A stretch of 64,000 bases of DNA from Enoplosus armatus (lineage: Eukaryota > Chordata > Actinopteri > Centrarchiformes > Enoplosidae): the NCBI RefSeq assembly GCF_043641665.1, contig NC_092186.1, forward strand, positions 19,203,001-19,267,000, given 5' to 3'. Shown piece by piece: positions 1-21,972 of this stretch. The notes below the pieces were generated by a model. The model saw only the letters and a program-made list of their open reading frames with translations, ran no database searches and had not been told where the DNA came from. Both the position numbers and the translations under genes were made by a program. How positions within the stretch are numbered: the stretch's first letter is position 1; each line of letters begins with the position of its first letter.

Positions 1-1929
1 AACATGTCCTGCAAACTATGACTCTCCACTCAGACACATGTAGGGAATAATGAATAGAAGGTGATCTTGCAAATGTGGGCAGCATGAGACATTTGACTGT
101 AAAATTTCCTGATACATGAAGTAAGATAAAGGTCAGTCACAGTCATGAAGTCAGCTGTACCCTTTAAACTTTAGGGACAGTAATAACTACATTTAAGCCT
201 AACTTTATGTATGTGTTCACTAAAATTAGCAGATTACAGCAGTTGCGACTGTTAAAATAACACTACACAGATTTAGCATTGCACTCCTTTAAGACTGTCG
301 ATGCAGCAGAACCAGAGATATTGTCTCTTTTATTCCCTCACATTCTTCTTCCTTGTCATGTTACCCACAATGCAACTTGACCACTGAAATTTTGGTTTGA
401 GATTTGCGTGTGTTATGCTAGTAGTAGCTAATGTAGCCTGTAGCTGCTAGCCTCAAGCAGAGATGCGGAGCTGCAGAGGTCTGATGAACTCACTTCATTC
501 TAACTCAACACCCCGAGAGAGAGCCCCAACTGACTCAAATGAGTCACGCAGCTCCCGCCAGAGCCACAGTATTCCCTGAGACCTGTGAATGTGCAGAATT
601 GGTAGAGTTCCCCTTCAAAGGTGACACTGCAAACTAGATTACATTATTGGAATTGTTCATTTCCAAAAGAAAATTCATTCATTTTCTACTAAATTTAATT
701 TCAGTTGGTAGGACACCAAACATAGCTACAACTAAGTAGATGTAGTTACAACTAGATAAATTCTGGGGGGCCAAACATTTATTCATATGACAAGAAGCTC
801 CTGAATTTCCTTCACTGCACGTGACTGGAGCATCATTGTTGATGAACATTTGGGAGATAATGAAATGTAAAGATTCAGCATCCAACGTCCCAATTGTTTG
901 ACTACAAAACGCAGATGAAATATGTTGAAGAAGCTGTTTTGGAAGGACTTGACGAACATCATGTAGGCCCCTTTGACACTGTAAACGTTTAGATTTTGTC
1001 AAGCGGTCGAGATGTGTTTGGTGCTCATACCATCTCAACTGAAGGTTCAGCTGGCATCACAATGTGCTGGCATCACAATGTGCAGACAATGACTGAACTC
1101 TCATGTCAGAGTGAACATTTTCTTCAGGGTGCGGAAAAGGACTACCAGGAACACGAAGGTCTTGCCGGGTTGCTAGCTCAATGGCTTATTTCATGTTTAA
1201 CATTCAGTGTAAATAACACATCCAACTGCAGCCTAAAGTGTGCGGCAGAGGGGCTTCAGAGGCCCACTGACACTGTCTATTTCAGGATCTTCTATTTATT
1301 GCCTAAGTCGCTGGTATGCACAGGCCTTCTCTCGGGTTTCATCCTCCTCCAGCTCTGTTGCTCAAAGGAGTTAAATCTTGGAAAATATCAGGCTTTACCC
1401 AAAGCAGAGTGGTTTAATCTGGTGTTTTCCTCAGTGTAAATGAGGTTAGACTGCAGCAGCAACAGACATTCCCTCACACCGAGCAAGCAGAGCTGCAAGT
1501 GCTCCTGCTAGAGTTTATGTAACAGGTCATGCTTTATAAGGATAGGGTGCTATACAGATAACAGAAAGTCCCTATAGGGACATTACAGCAATGTGTAGGT
1601 ATAATACAGAAAATGTTGTATATCAACTTTAGAGCAGGCTCCTTAATATTATATGCATATTCAATTTCTTATGCCAATATCATCTGAGGAATTACTTATA
1701 CGTTTTTAAGAGTTTAAATATTAAATTCTCATGTTAGAAATGTGTTATTCTGGATATATTTTTACTTTGTGTTGTTGTTAATAAATGTATGTTTAGGCAC
1801 ATATGTGGTGAGTGTGGATCTGCCAAAATAACAAGAAGAATAGCTTAAAGATAATCATATTTATCAAATACCAAAGCATTTCTTTAACGTGGAAAAAACA
1901 ACGCACAGAGAAGTGTAAAACACACTCAC
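1..1929 (-). other. 5' part of TMEM38A intron 1 (no coding exon seen)
   Basis: On the minus strand this is intron downstream of the TMEM38A first coding exon. I looked for exon 2 (the conserved segment around the 'SWFCAML' helix) and did not find it, so it lies left of the window. The stretch has several sub-150-codon open frames on both strands (for example 679-1038 minus and 996-1439 plus) that I cannot match to any family, and a 16 bp unit repeated twice around 1051-1082. It looks like ordinary intron with degraded repeat DNA. Confidence 0.6.
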
Positions 1930-2053
1930 CTGGCTCATACTTGAGGTAGAGGATGGACACGATGTAATAAGCGACATCAAACACAGGAAACATTCCCAGT
2001 TTGGAGAAAACTTGGGCAAACTCGCCCACATTAAGAGCAGCCAGCACTTCCAT
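1930..2053 (-). CDS. TMEM38A: TMEM38A (TRIC-A) first coding exon, partial gene
   Basis: Trimeric intracellular cation channel type A of the sarcoplasmic/endoplasmic reticulum, which supplies the counter-ion (K+) current that balances Ca2+ release. The exon encodes 41 codons plus one base: an N-terminal '[20 protein letters not shown]' followed by '[20 protein letters not shown]'. The second part is nearly identical to the first membrane helix of vertebrate TRIC-A and clearly closer to TRIC-A than to TRIC-B. On the minus strand the exon ends at CCAG|GTGAGT (donor at 1929-1925). The start ATG at 2053 has A at -3 and G at +4, a strong Kozak context. The remaining exons lie outside the window to the left. 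The divergent SMIM7 gene next door matches the human neighbour order, which supports orthology. Confidence 0.9.
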
Positions 2054-3459
2054 GTTGCCTGTCTGGTTACCAGTGAATCCCTGTGGGTTGTTGTTTTTTT
2101 TACTCCAACTGCGCAGTCTGGATCAGAAAGCCCCCCCAGCCCGGTCCACCGACTCTCCACCAAACCCCCCGGTCTCGACAGTGAAAGCCTGTGACACTCA
2201 AGCCCTCCTATTAATACCTCTCATCTCCACAGCCTCAGCATCATCATCATCATCTGCGCTCCGTGCCAGCTGCTCGGGAGCTTTTACATGTCAGCTGTTT
2301 GCAATTTAACACGAAAAACAAAAGGCTCGTCCTCCTGCGTCCATCGTCGACATGCTCATTATTGAACTGAGCCACCAGACGCCATCAGAGGTTTGGTTGT
2401 AGCCTGGAAACAGCAAAACCCGAGACAAGTGTCCGGACAAAGATTCATTCGCCCTCGCATAAAAAAACATCCCACAATCCGGATCAGATCCTGCACCGAA
2501 GGCTGACTCACAGCCAAATGCTCGACTCTAATCCCGAACAGCTCGGCAGCATTTGGTGATATCACCGGCTGTTTACATTCTTACACATGATGCAGACATG
2601 TTGTGATTAAATACGCAGTAATACGAAACCTAAATAAATAAACCGCAGCCCGATTGTATGTATTTTTAAATGTATTTATTTATTTTTCTATTTTTGTTTT
2701 AATTCTTGAGGAGAATAATAATCAGAGCAACCACCTCCGCTACCACCAGGGGGACCCAAAGCAACACAAATTAAGACCTTGTATCTCCAAAATGTATAGC
2801 TGCTCTATACGTTTTATGTGTTTTTATAACTGCATCTATGTCTGTCAATGGCAAATAGTTTCTTGATATATTTGTTCTTAGTTGTTGTCCTCAATTAGGC
2901 TAATTACGTGTCTTATTTTTTTTTTATGCTGTAGTAGTGAAACCAAAGACAGTTAAGCACAAAAAAGTTCATATAGCCAATATGAGTACGGTTGTTATGT
3001 TGTGATATTATATGTTATATGGCGCAATGGTGTCTGAGTTTTTAATAAGTAGTTATTATAGCTAGTATTATGATGGTTTCTCATATGTAACAGAATTAAA
3101 AAGCAGCTGCAGGTCTCACCCTACCGCTGCTATTACTTTTATTGTCTGCAGGTGGCGCGCGTTGCTCAAGTATGAAAAAATATTTTGTTTGTCTATCAGG
3201 CTGACCTTGTTACCTGCTGTACAACTTTCATCTAATTCACCCTTACCATGCATCTAACCGTGACCTTTATCGTCTATTGCTGCTATAACTAAAACCAAAT
3301 TACAATTGATTTGCGGAGAACGTCGGGAGCACACCGCCACCTGACAGTCAAACCTCAGGGCTTCTAGACTAAAAGACAACCTGTAGCTATTGGTCACGTT
3401 CCTGATTGCGTGGACGAACACGGAAGTGAGGCGTCTCTCTGTGATGTGATGTGAACACA
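2054..3459. promoter_or_regulatory. Divergent TMEM38A / SMIM7 intergenic promoter interval
   Basis: This 1.4 kb interval separates two start codons that point away from each other, an arrangement I recall from human 19p13.11. It must contain the 5'UTRs and promoters of both genes. An ETS-type core (CGGAAGTGAG, 3421-3430) lies just upstream of the SMIM7 ATG, as is common for broadly expressed genes. The middle is AT-rich with no long open frame that I can assign. Transcription start sites cannot be placed from sequence alone. Confidence 0.55.
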
Positions 3460-5489
<2,030 letters not shown>

Positions 5490-6170
5490 TCAACATTTGT
5501 GGGGCGACTGGACTTCCACCAGGATGCTGATTTTCCAAGATGGACGCTATAAACTTCTCCATAATAGGACTTTGCTGTTCTTTTGGCCCTTTTAGCTGTA
5601 ATGGTGCTCCATTTTCTTTACAACCCCAAATCGTAAATCTACTTCCGGCTGTACAGGAATGTATGAATCGTTGTATTTATTTTCTCTGACAGAAGTTACA
5701 TTTTTACCCTTTTTGTTTAAGCTGTAACTGCATCAACACCCCTGTCTTTGCTCTTTACGTGTTGTCTTGTGCCCCTGTGCTTCATTATAGAACATGAACT
5801 GTTTTCTCCCCCCATGCCAGTTTGCTTATTAAAGAAATGCCATGGTTGAAAATGATGGACAGCCCTCACTAACAGGATGGAAAATGTTTTTCTGTGGCTT
5901 GTTACCTTTGTGTCATCATTTAAGGCATTCATTCTGCCCTAAAATATTACATACAGCCACAGTAATCAAAGCTGGTGATCATCTTGCTGAAACATCCTTT
6001 TTATCCCTTTTACTTGCACAGCTGGGTCCGACAAGACAAGTCAAAATATTTTAATTCAGCCTCTCAGAAATGCCATTTTCCTTTACTCTGAGGCACATGT
6101 GCTGTAGGTAAATGTATATGCACTATGATGTAAATGTGTCCTTATTCTTAACAATAAAAATACACAGTTT
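5490..6170 (+). other. SMIM7 3'UTR with candidate poly(A) signal
   Basis: The sequence after the SMIM7 stop has no further exon signal. An AATAAA hexamer at 6153-6158 is the first canonical poly(A) signal after the stop, so the transcript probably ends near 6175. The 3'UTR would be about 0.7 kb. Confidence 0.5.
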
Positions 6171-6524
6171 CTTATCCAATGGCTGTTAATTGACTTCAAT
6201 GGTTGTGACTGTCTATTGGCATGAGGGACGCACTGATTCAATTCTAACCTCATTAAGCCGATCGGATATTGACCATGACATGACTGATACACATTAAATA
6301 CAGTTCGTTTGTCAGTGTCTTTGTCTATAATGAGATGATGGCATGACTGTCTGGTATATGTTTTACACCAAAATTCAATCAACTGTTACTTCAGATAAAA
6401 GCTAAATGGTTTTCCAGATATTTAAATCTTTTGCAGCTGTGAAGTACCATCTCCAGTTCCTTTGTGCATTGTATTTGTGGGTGAACAGCGTTCATAAACA
6501 CTCAAACATTTGTAGTCTGCCAGT

Positions 6525-6720
6525 TTTAATTTCAGTCTGTCGGTCCACCACTTTGGTCCTGACTGAAACATCTCTATGTCTAACTATTAAATGAATTGGC
6601 ATGACATTTTGTACAAACATGGTGCCAAGAATGATTTTGGTGATCCCCTGACTTTTCCCTTTGTGTGACCATGAGGTTCACATTTCTGTCTCCAAAACTA
6701 TTGGTATTGTTATATCCTCC
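6525..6720 (+). repeat. Dispersed teleost repeat, fragment 1 of 4 in the window
   Basis: Shares phrases such as ATGACATTTTGTACAAACAT, 'GATCCCCTGACTTTTCC' and 'CATGAGGTTCACATT' with stretches at 43290-43650, 47430-47895 (opposite strand) and 61735-62270. The fuller copies contain the GTTAGCATGCTAAC-rich part that is common in percomorph genomes. This copy keeps only the 5' portion. Confidence 0.6.
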
Positions 6721-7012
6721 ATATATCCAGTAGCAATTACCATGTAGAACAATCATCTAATAAATTGTATTTATAATATATAAATAAGGATTAATATATA
6801 GGTATCTTAGCCTTGTACTGTTGTATAGCATTCATACAATACACGGTCTGTTTTTTTCTTCCAACGTTACTGCAACAGTGCCATCAAGTGACAATGTCAG
6901 AAAATAGCAATGCATACGAAATTGACTCAAATAAATAACGAGAAACAAAGAAACAGAAAAAACACATTTCGTAATACATTTAAAAACGTGGGGAACAGGC
7001 TAATCCTAGGAA

Positions 7013-7014
7013 AA

Positions 7015-7047
<33 letters not shown>
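7013..7047. repeat. (AT)n microsatellite
   Basis: Near-perfect alternating AT tract in the spacer upstream of MED26. Confidence 0.95.
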
Positions 7048-7430
7048 CAGACATTTTCCCCTAGGTTTTGACAGCTTTTCTTATTCAATGAGGGTCAAAT
7101 AGGGGCAACAGTGTTTCATTTCCTTCAAAATATGACAAAGAATGTTCTTTTTTATATTATTCGTACATTTAGATTTGTCGATGTGAGATTTTGCTATTAC
7201 TAATTACATCTAGTAGGGGAAAATGTCTGTATAGTTATATAAATAGAAACCAAATGTAACATTATGAAGGAAAGGTTTTGCACAATATATATTTTTTTCC
7301 CCACATATCGTTTTTTAACTTTTGAAAATTTGATGGGATAAAACGCATTCATCAATTACACGAGGAGGAGAGGATCTTTGCTGTACAGACCACACAATTG
7401 TGCACTTTAACTGCATCCTAGGAACAATAT

Positions 7431-7760
7431 CGCGGACGTGAACAATCGGTTACGTAAAATTCTCCCATCATGCTTTGCGAGAGCGCTTCACAAAAAGCCC
7501 GATGAGAAGAGCGAAGAGGAGGAGGCTACCAGCCGAGGGGGGTAGCCGATTCCCGGAGAGGATTTTTTGTTCTAGTCGACCGAATGATCAAATCCTGACG
7601 GCGGCGAATGAAAACAAAGATAAAAGCATCATAAAACATGATGCTCACTCCCAGAGAAGATCTTCCGTCGGGCCTGTGAGTGTCGGCAGGTTTCCAACCG
7701 CCGCCTCTTCGGGGGATTCTGCTGTCTTGAGTCCGTCCTGACCCGCGACACCGCCAGGCG
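7431..7760 (+). promoter_or_regulatory. MED26 promoter / 5'UTR with ZNF143-like site
   Basis: A CpG-richer stretch upstream of the MED26 start. The segment TCTCCCATCATGCTTTGCGA (7461-7480) closely resembles the long ZNF143/STAF consensus (a TCCCA-NNATGC-NTTGCG pattern) found at many housekeeping promoters. A nearby TCGCGGACGTG and purine-rich DNA follow. Upstream ATGs occur in the presumed leader, including a 13-codon frame (ATGATG at 7638, stop at 7677-7679). Promoter identity is inference from motif and position. Confidence 0.5.
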
Positions 7761-8636
7761 ATGACAGCGGCAACAGCCACTCCGCAGGTGATGAGAGACC
7801 GGCTGCTACAGGCCATCGACGGCCAGAGCAATGTGAGTATATCCGCTAGTTTCCAAAGGACGAAGTGGGCAGAAAGGCAGACAACAAGGCCAAGCCGACT
7901 CCGGCTCGCCACAGAGGGTTGACAAAGTGGGGGCAGTTAGTGTATGGCGAGTTATTATTTGCTCGCTAATTAGCTGGCTAACATCACTAGTTAGCGAAAG
8001 TAACTATTGTCAGGTATTCCAGAGCCTGGCTAACTGACTGCTGTTGGCTAATGTTGATTAAGTTAGCTTATTTGTGTACACTAAAATGCACAATGCTTTA
8101 GGGCTGGAGACTTGCTAAAGTGAGCTACCAGGTAGGAAGTGTAAATCTGTAGGTAAGTGTCCTCTTAACGGCAGGGACTTTGGTTAATTGGGGTTTCAGT
8201 AAGATCAAGGCTTCACATTGATTAAAATAACACCTCTACCCTTACCATATGCAGAGGAGATTGCTGTGGTATGTTACAGCACTCATCATAGACTGGCAAG
8301 ATCTATGGTACAGCCAAAAAGTAAAACTTTAACACTGGCATTATACTACCAAACCTTTGGAGGATAATGTCTAGTTCTTCTGTACCTGTGGTATTTCCAG
8401 TCATTGAAAAATATCATAGCAATCTCAAGGCAAGTCAATTTTCTATTTATATAGCCCAATATCACATATTTGACTCAAGGGGCTTTACAATTAGCACAGC
8501 ACACGACACCCTCTATCTTTAGACCCCTGATTCAGATAAGGAAAAGACCCTTAACTGGGGGAAAAAAGGGAAGAAATCTCAGGAGATGCAGCAGAAGAGG
8601 GATCCCTCTCCCAGAACAGACAGGCTTGCAGTAGAT

Positions 8637-8696
<60 letters not shown>

Positions 8697-11343
8697 GAAT
8701 AGACCAACAAAGTAAAATCACAGTATGGGCAATCAGGATGACAAAATTATAGATTGTAGACATAGATGAAAAATGGATCCAGGCAACTTCAGGTGTTGCC
8801 TAACATATAGGACCTGAGCCACATAACCTCTTCTCCACTTTCCGATCTTGTAAGCTTGATTTACCTGAAGCTAGACATGTTATTTGCTAACTTGGAGACA
8901 TGTAAGTATGACTTCTGCCGTATACTGTGCTGCTGTGTTCAAAGGTTTAAGCACCTAACTTAATAAGCCAATATGCTCCCTTCTAGATATCTTCTGTATA
9001 ACCTTGATCATACAGACAAACAACACTCAGCTGGCATAATGGATGGCCGATATAAAATCCACTACGATGATGTATATATAGTCTTTTTTTAATTTATTTT
9101 GTTTAACTTGAACCTAGGCACTTCATTATATTGATGCAGAAATTCTAAAAGAAATCCATTGATCTTCACTGATTTGCAACATTGCCTACATTACAATGGT
9201 CCATCACTACCAGAGATCTTAAAAGGTTGCTACCACAGTACAAGTGTAGTGCATGGTAAAATCTCTAAAAGAGACATGGTCTTCTTGTGGGATAAAATGG
9301 CACATTTGCATGCAATCTCACTCTGTCATATTGAGCCTGAAACCAGAATGAGTACATAGTCTCTTGACATACAGGTGCACATTTGAAAGTCTATTCAAAT
9401 TATGTCCCAACCTTCTAACAGCCTCTCTTTCTCTCTCTGTGGAACTTATGCATATCAGGCCTCTAAGGTTGTGAATCACAAATTCTAACATCCACATACA
9501 AACAACTGTACTTGGACGCTGTTGTTGTAATGCTGACAACATCAAGATCTCTCAGGATTGTGATGTATAAACCTATGTGTCTTTTCAGCAGATATGCAAC
9601 ATGGTGGTAGTTATGGAGGTGATCTCCTTTTTGGAGAAATATCCTATCACCAAAGAGGTACTGGAGGTAGGTCACATTCAGCTCTACAGTATGTGCATTT
9701 AAGATGAAATACAGTTGAATCCAGCTATGTCATAGCGGCTGTTTAACACAGATCTTATCTCCTTAAAGGAAACTCGTCTTGGCAAGCTCATCAACGATGT
9801 CCGGAAGAAAACCAAGAATGACGACCTTGCAAAAAGGGCCAAGAAGCTCCTGCGAAACTGGCAGAAACTGATTGAGCCAGAGAAGGCTGAGGTGTCGTCC
9901 AAAGGACACACCGGTGCATCATGGTCTTCCAATGGTGGTGCTCATCCCTGCATCTCCGCGCCAGCTGCCACCACACCATCAGGTAAAACAGGGTCAGAGT
10001 TGAAGAACAGAAACGACTTCAACAACTGCTACTCCCCTAGGGGTGTAAAACTGAACAACAGGAAACGTAAGGGTGACCAGAAGGAGGGACAGCCCTTACC
10101 AGCTAAGATATCCAAAACAACTCTTAATGATAAAATACAAAACTCCAAACAGCTGCCAACCAATGGAATTGGCGGTAGCTCTGAAATTTTTACAGATACT
10201 CGTGCACATCAGTCTTTAGACAAGGACATTTCTGAGCCTTTGGACAATGACAGGCTAAATAAAATTCCTGTAAATGCTGTAAAACCTCATCCAAGTGCCC
10301 CAGGATACAGCAAGCCTCCTAGCACTTCTTCTTTGCTGAAAGCATCAGTTCTGCAGCAGCAAGCCAGACAGGAGCAAGCTGCCTCTGAGGGGCAGAATCG
10401 ACCCAAAAGCCCTCGTGGTTCCTTGCACAGTCTCCCAACTCCAAAGCAGGAAGCTGGTGTCAAACAAACTGCATCACAACCACAGAGTCTTTCTAGCCCC
10501 AATGTGAGGTCTGTGGACACCTCTGGGCTGGGGCCTTCCCCTCAGCCTTTCACTGTTTGTGTTCAGGGTTTGCACACTGACAATTCATGGTCTGCAGATT
10601 TGGACTCCAAAAGCAGGCCTCCCAATACATCTCTTCACAACTCCTATGCCTCCTCCTGCAGTGATGGGGTCAGTTTGGAAGATGATGGTGCTGTTAGCAA
10701 TACAGGGAAAAGGAAAGGACAGAAATACAAGCCTAAGGACTATGTGGTAAAGTTAGATGGACAGACTGTAGAAGACGGCACTAAACCAGTCAGGTTAAAA
10801 GACAGGAGACTGACATTTGACCCTGTAACGGGACAGATCAAATCCTCCTTTCATAAGGAGTCTTGCCAGGAGGGGGAGGTCAGGCTGGACCACAAACCTG
10901 AATCTCAGTGCTCAGAACAGCCGAAGCAGAATCAACCAGTTCCTCCCAGTCCCTTCCAGCAGACGGACTGGAAAGAGCTGTCAAGGAGCGAAATCATCCA
11001 GTCGTACCTTAGCCAGCAAAGCAACGTGCTGACATCATCAGGCGCCCACACCCCTGGTGCACACTTTTTCATGACAGAGTTCTTGAAAAAGGAGGAACAC
11101 CAAAGTAAAGATGCCAAGAAAACGCACACGTTGGCACCAGAACTCCCAGCCAGGGACTTACCGGGGGTGAGCAGGGATGTCATCAATGAAGACCTGAACA
11201 GATTACATACACAACACTGGTCCGGGGTTAACGGTTGCTATGACACAAAGGGTACTTGGTATGACTGGACGGAGTGCATCTCCTTAGACCCACATGGAGA
11301 TGAGAGCAGGTTGAACATCCTGCCGTACGTCTGTCTGGATTGA
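7761..11343 (+). CDS. MED26: MED26, Mediator complex subunit 26 (3 coding exons)
   Basis: Coding exons: 7761-7832, 9592-9666 and 9769-11343, in total 573 residues against 600 in human as I recall it. MED26 is a metazoan Mediator subunit that links Mediator to TFIID and to elongation complexes containing ELL/EAF and P-TEFb. Residues about 1-90 form the TFIIS N-terminal (LW) domain, with MTAATATPQVMRDRLLQAID and 'LGKLINDVRKKTKNDDLAKR' matching the family. The middle is Ser/Pro-rich and poorly conserved, apart from short blocks (PVNAVKPH, LPTNGIGGS). The C-terminal Mediator-binding part is strongly conserved: YKPKDYVVKLDGQ, VRLKDRRLTFDPVTGQIK, WKELSRSEIIQSYLS, GAHFFMTEFLK and the ending RLNILPYVCLD. 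Most of the protein is in the single large third exon, as in mammals. The exon 2 acceptor is a tandem CAGCAG; I chose the second AG because it restores the conserved residue spacing. Confidence 0.96.
8429..8800 (+). repeat. Dispersed percomorph repeat with internal (TG)26, MED26 intron 1
   Basis: Begins TTTATATAGCCCAATATCAC and contains AAGGGGCTTTACA, a 'CAGGAGATGCAGCAGA' block and GGGATCCCTCTCCCAG, a repeat type I recognise from percomorph introns. A perfect (TG)26 lies inside it (8639-8690). A second, truncated copy is at 35655-35800; both share the same order of GGGATCCCTC, TAAAAT and AATCAGGATGACA. Confidence 0.7.
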
Positions 11344-12800
11344 AACTGAGGTTTCTGAATTGGAAGTTGTAAGCTGCCTTCATCGTACAGCAGAGCAGCT
11401 CTGCATGTGTGGAGGCACAACATTTAAGTGTAAGCTGCTGTTTTGCACCATTTGGTGAAAGTGGAGTCATTGTGCTGCCTACTTGGGGGTGTGTGTGGAG
11501 CACGGGGTGTAATCAGTGTTTTTATGAGGGTTTGAACATTGCGTGAGGACAGTGCAAAGGAAAAAGGCTATGCATTATCATATGACCATTTAGTTGTTTG
11601 TGTTCAGTAACTGTACAGATTGCTTTTCCAATACCTGCCATTCTTTGTAAGGGAGTGGACATAACATTGAACTGCACAGCTACATTTTTTTCGTCTTATG
11701 TTATCCACATGCCACGTGAAATGTGAATTTTCTGCGTCCACGGTGCAGTATTTTTTTCGTTTTAAAGTTTAGTCAAATTTTATGTTTAAAAAAAAAAACC
11801 TGTGACTCAATCAACTTCATCACCTTTTCAATAAAGAGCAGTAAGCCACATAATTGGAGCAGACATCCAACAGATAAATCTACCAATGAGGGTTTTGTTG
11901 CCATTTTCTCATGTGTATTGGAACAAGGCTGTTTAGCTGTTAAAGCTGAAATTAATGCCATCTTCAAGTAGCTATCCTCATTACCATTGGTTTTAACAAC
12001 TATCAACTCTTTGTGCTGTGAATTTACCACTGCACCTTTCAGAACCACTGTTCCCCCACCGCACAACTGTCTCATGCAGCAATTTTTTTAGCATGAAGAA
12101 TAACTGACCAATCAGTTTTTAAAACATTTGAATATTTTTCTTCTTATTCTTCTTGTGTGAATGCTGTCAAATAAAGTGACCTGAAACTGCCAGATGTGAC
12201 TGTGCAGTTTGAGCTGAGAGAAAGAAAGGCTTGTATTGGGCTAGAACAATACACACTGATAAAGAAATGTGGCTGTCATGTATGATATTTATTTATATTT
12301 ACATATTCATTTTGAGATTTATATACATGTTCAGACTACACTAAATAATCTTTTGTTCGATTTCTTTATTCAGACTTGGTTCAGTGATGCAGCAGCGACT
12401 CCAAACTTTTCCTGCTGATACACTAACCTACCTTACACAGGAAAACTCTCCAAAATGACACATTTTGAAAATGTGAACTAATTTTATTTTATACTTGCCT
12501 TTTCCCTTTACTGTGTATTTAGGTTGTAAAATATGAAGTGAAACGGCAGAGCAGATTATGCTACTAGCTTGCATCTTTGTACTGTAAAGAAGAATATAAA
12601 TTGACATGCTGGATGAAGTACTTAATATCATTCCTTTAGATATTGTTTGCCTTATGGAAACCTGTGTTTTCCCTAAAGACAGAGCCTTAGTGAATGTACA
12701 GAAATTAGCCTTTTGTGTTCAGTTGAATGCAGAAGAGAACATATTTGCTACTTAGTCCTTAAAGTGGACATGTTGATATGTGTTAATAAAAAAACTGAAG
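11344..12800 (+). other. MED26 3'UTR with three candidate poly(A) signals
   Basis: Canonical AATAAA hexamers occur at 11830-11835, 12170-12175 and 12785-12790. The second and third are each followed by a GT/T-rich stretch, so alternative polyadenylation giving a 0.8 kb or 1.45 kb 3'UTR is plausible. No other coding signal is visible here. Confidence 0.55.
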
Positions 12801-12997
12801 AAATTGTGATTGTTTTCTCTTCAAGTGTTTATTACAGTCTCTTTGCAAATTAATTCCCACAGGTTCTGTGCTGGCTCTGCATGCACATCACTCTCAAATT
12901 AATTTAATTCCCAAGATATTCAGAACTTTTTTGGAAACAACATTCCCATGCTGATGAGAAAAAAGAACAATTCCTGATGCATTTCTGCTGTAAATGC

Positions 12998-13315
12998 AAT
13001 TGGAGCTGATTTGATTAATTGTGTAGTTTAACAGAAAAATAACTGGAAACTATTTAAACTTAACTTTTAACTTTTTCAAGCAAAAATACCAAACATTCCC
13101 TAGTTCCAAAGGGAATGCATTTGATACTTTTCTTTGTCTTACGTGATAATAAACAGAATATAAATAATAAACAAAACAAGCAATTTGACTGACATTGAGG
13201 GATTTGTTATATTGTTATTTTCTGACATTTTATACACCACACAATTAACTTACAATATATATATATATATATATACAATATCATTATAAAAATGATAGTT
13301 AGTTGCAGCCCTAAA
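12998..13315 (-). repeat. Dispersed teleost repeat ending in AGGGCTGCAACT (minus strand)
   Basis: Read on the minus strand it begins AGGGCTGCAACTAACTATCA and ends near the 'AATTAATCAAATCAG' side. It carries the TTTTCATTATCGATTAA-type family hallmark in degraded form and includes an (AT)n tract at about 13256-13275. Other copies: 19046-19232, about 33350-33720, and 53378-53525. Confidence 0.65.
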
Positions 13316-13984
13316 TGCAGTCTTTAAGGGTTTTCCTACTTAGTAGTATGGGAATTTCATAAATTCTGTTGCAAAGTCGGGGCATATGAATGTGGAGACT
13401 CAAAGTGTTCAATGTCCATTTTAGCTAATTCACTGAGGCCTCAGCCAATCACATAACTGGCTCTATGCTGTTTGTCTTGATTGACAGATGAGATTTGATG
13501 AAAAGTGGCATTATGAATTAGAAAAATGGTGTGAAATGAAAACAGACTTTGGGAAAAGGACATTTTGAAGTAAACCACAGGAATGAAATAATACAATAAA
13601 CTATATATAATGTTGAGTTTTAAAAATGTATTGGGTTATTTAACAGCTTCATGGTTAAAACGTTTGTCTATTTATTTGTATAATTAGTTATTTCATGTGT
13701 TTTTATTTGTTTAATTTTGAATACTTTGAGTCTCCATATATTTTAGGTGGTTTTCATGTTCAGGGAATGGGACTCTTCAAAAGCAACATGGCGTTTCATG
13801 CACTTCTTGCTGTGGTGAGCCAAGTGATTTTATTTCACAGTTTTGAAAATTATGTATTTCATATATAATTAAGTGTAAGTTAAGTATAAATTAAGTATAT
13901 AATTACTATTTAAAATGATACATTCTACCATTTTAAACGCAGTTCACAGCAGTTCCATTTTATACACGCGTGTCTGTGAACGGC
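13316..13984. other. AT-rich spacer between MED26 and SLC35E1
   Basis: About 0.67 kb of AT-rich sequence. I see no exon, repeat family or motif that I can support. Confidence 0.55.
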
Positions 13985-14120
13985 TTTTATTTTGAAACAT
14001 GTGACCGGAAGCGGTGCATTTCCTCCATTGTTGGTTGTTTGGCGGTGTTGCCCACCCCCGACTCACCCAGACACACACACACACACACACCACCGGTGAC
14101 TCGTCACTCCGCGCTGGAAG
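13985..14120 (+). promoter_or_regulatory. SLC35E1 core promoter / 5'UTR with ETS and YY1-type motifs
   Basis: A perfect ETS-type site ACCGGAAGC lies at 14004-14012. A GAAGATGGCTGCGG segment at 14116-14129 matches the YY1 initiator-type motif and contains the start codon itself, as in many housekeeping genes. An (AC)10 repeat (14071-14090) sits in the presumed leader 30 bp before the ATG. The local sequence is CpG-rich. Confidence 0.55.

Positions 14121-21972
<7,852 letters not shown>

Larger units (their letters stand above)
6171..7430. other. SMIM7-MED26 intergenic spacer
   Basis: AT-rich spacer of about 1.25 kb without a credible gene. It holds a fragment of a dispersed repeat (6525-6720) and an AT microsatellite (about 7013-7047); the rest shows nothing I can name. 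Confidence 0.6.
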
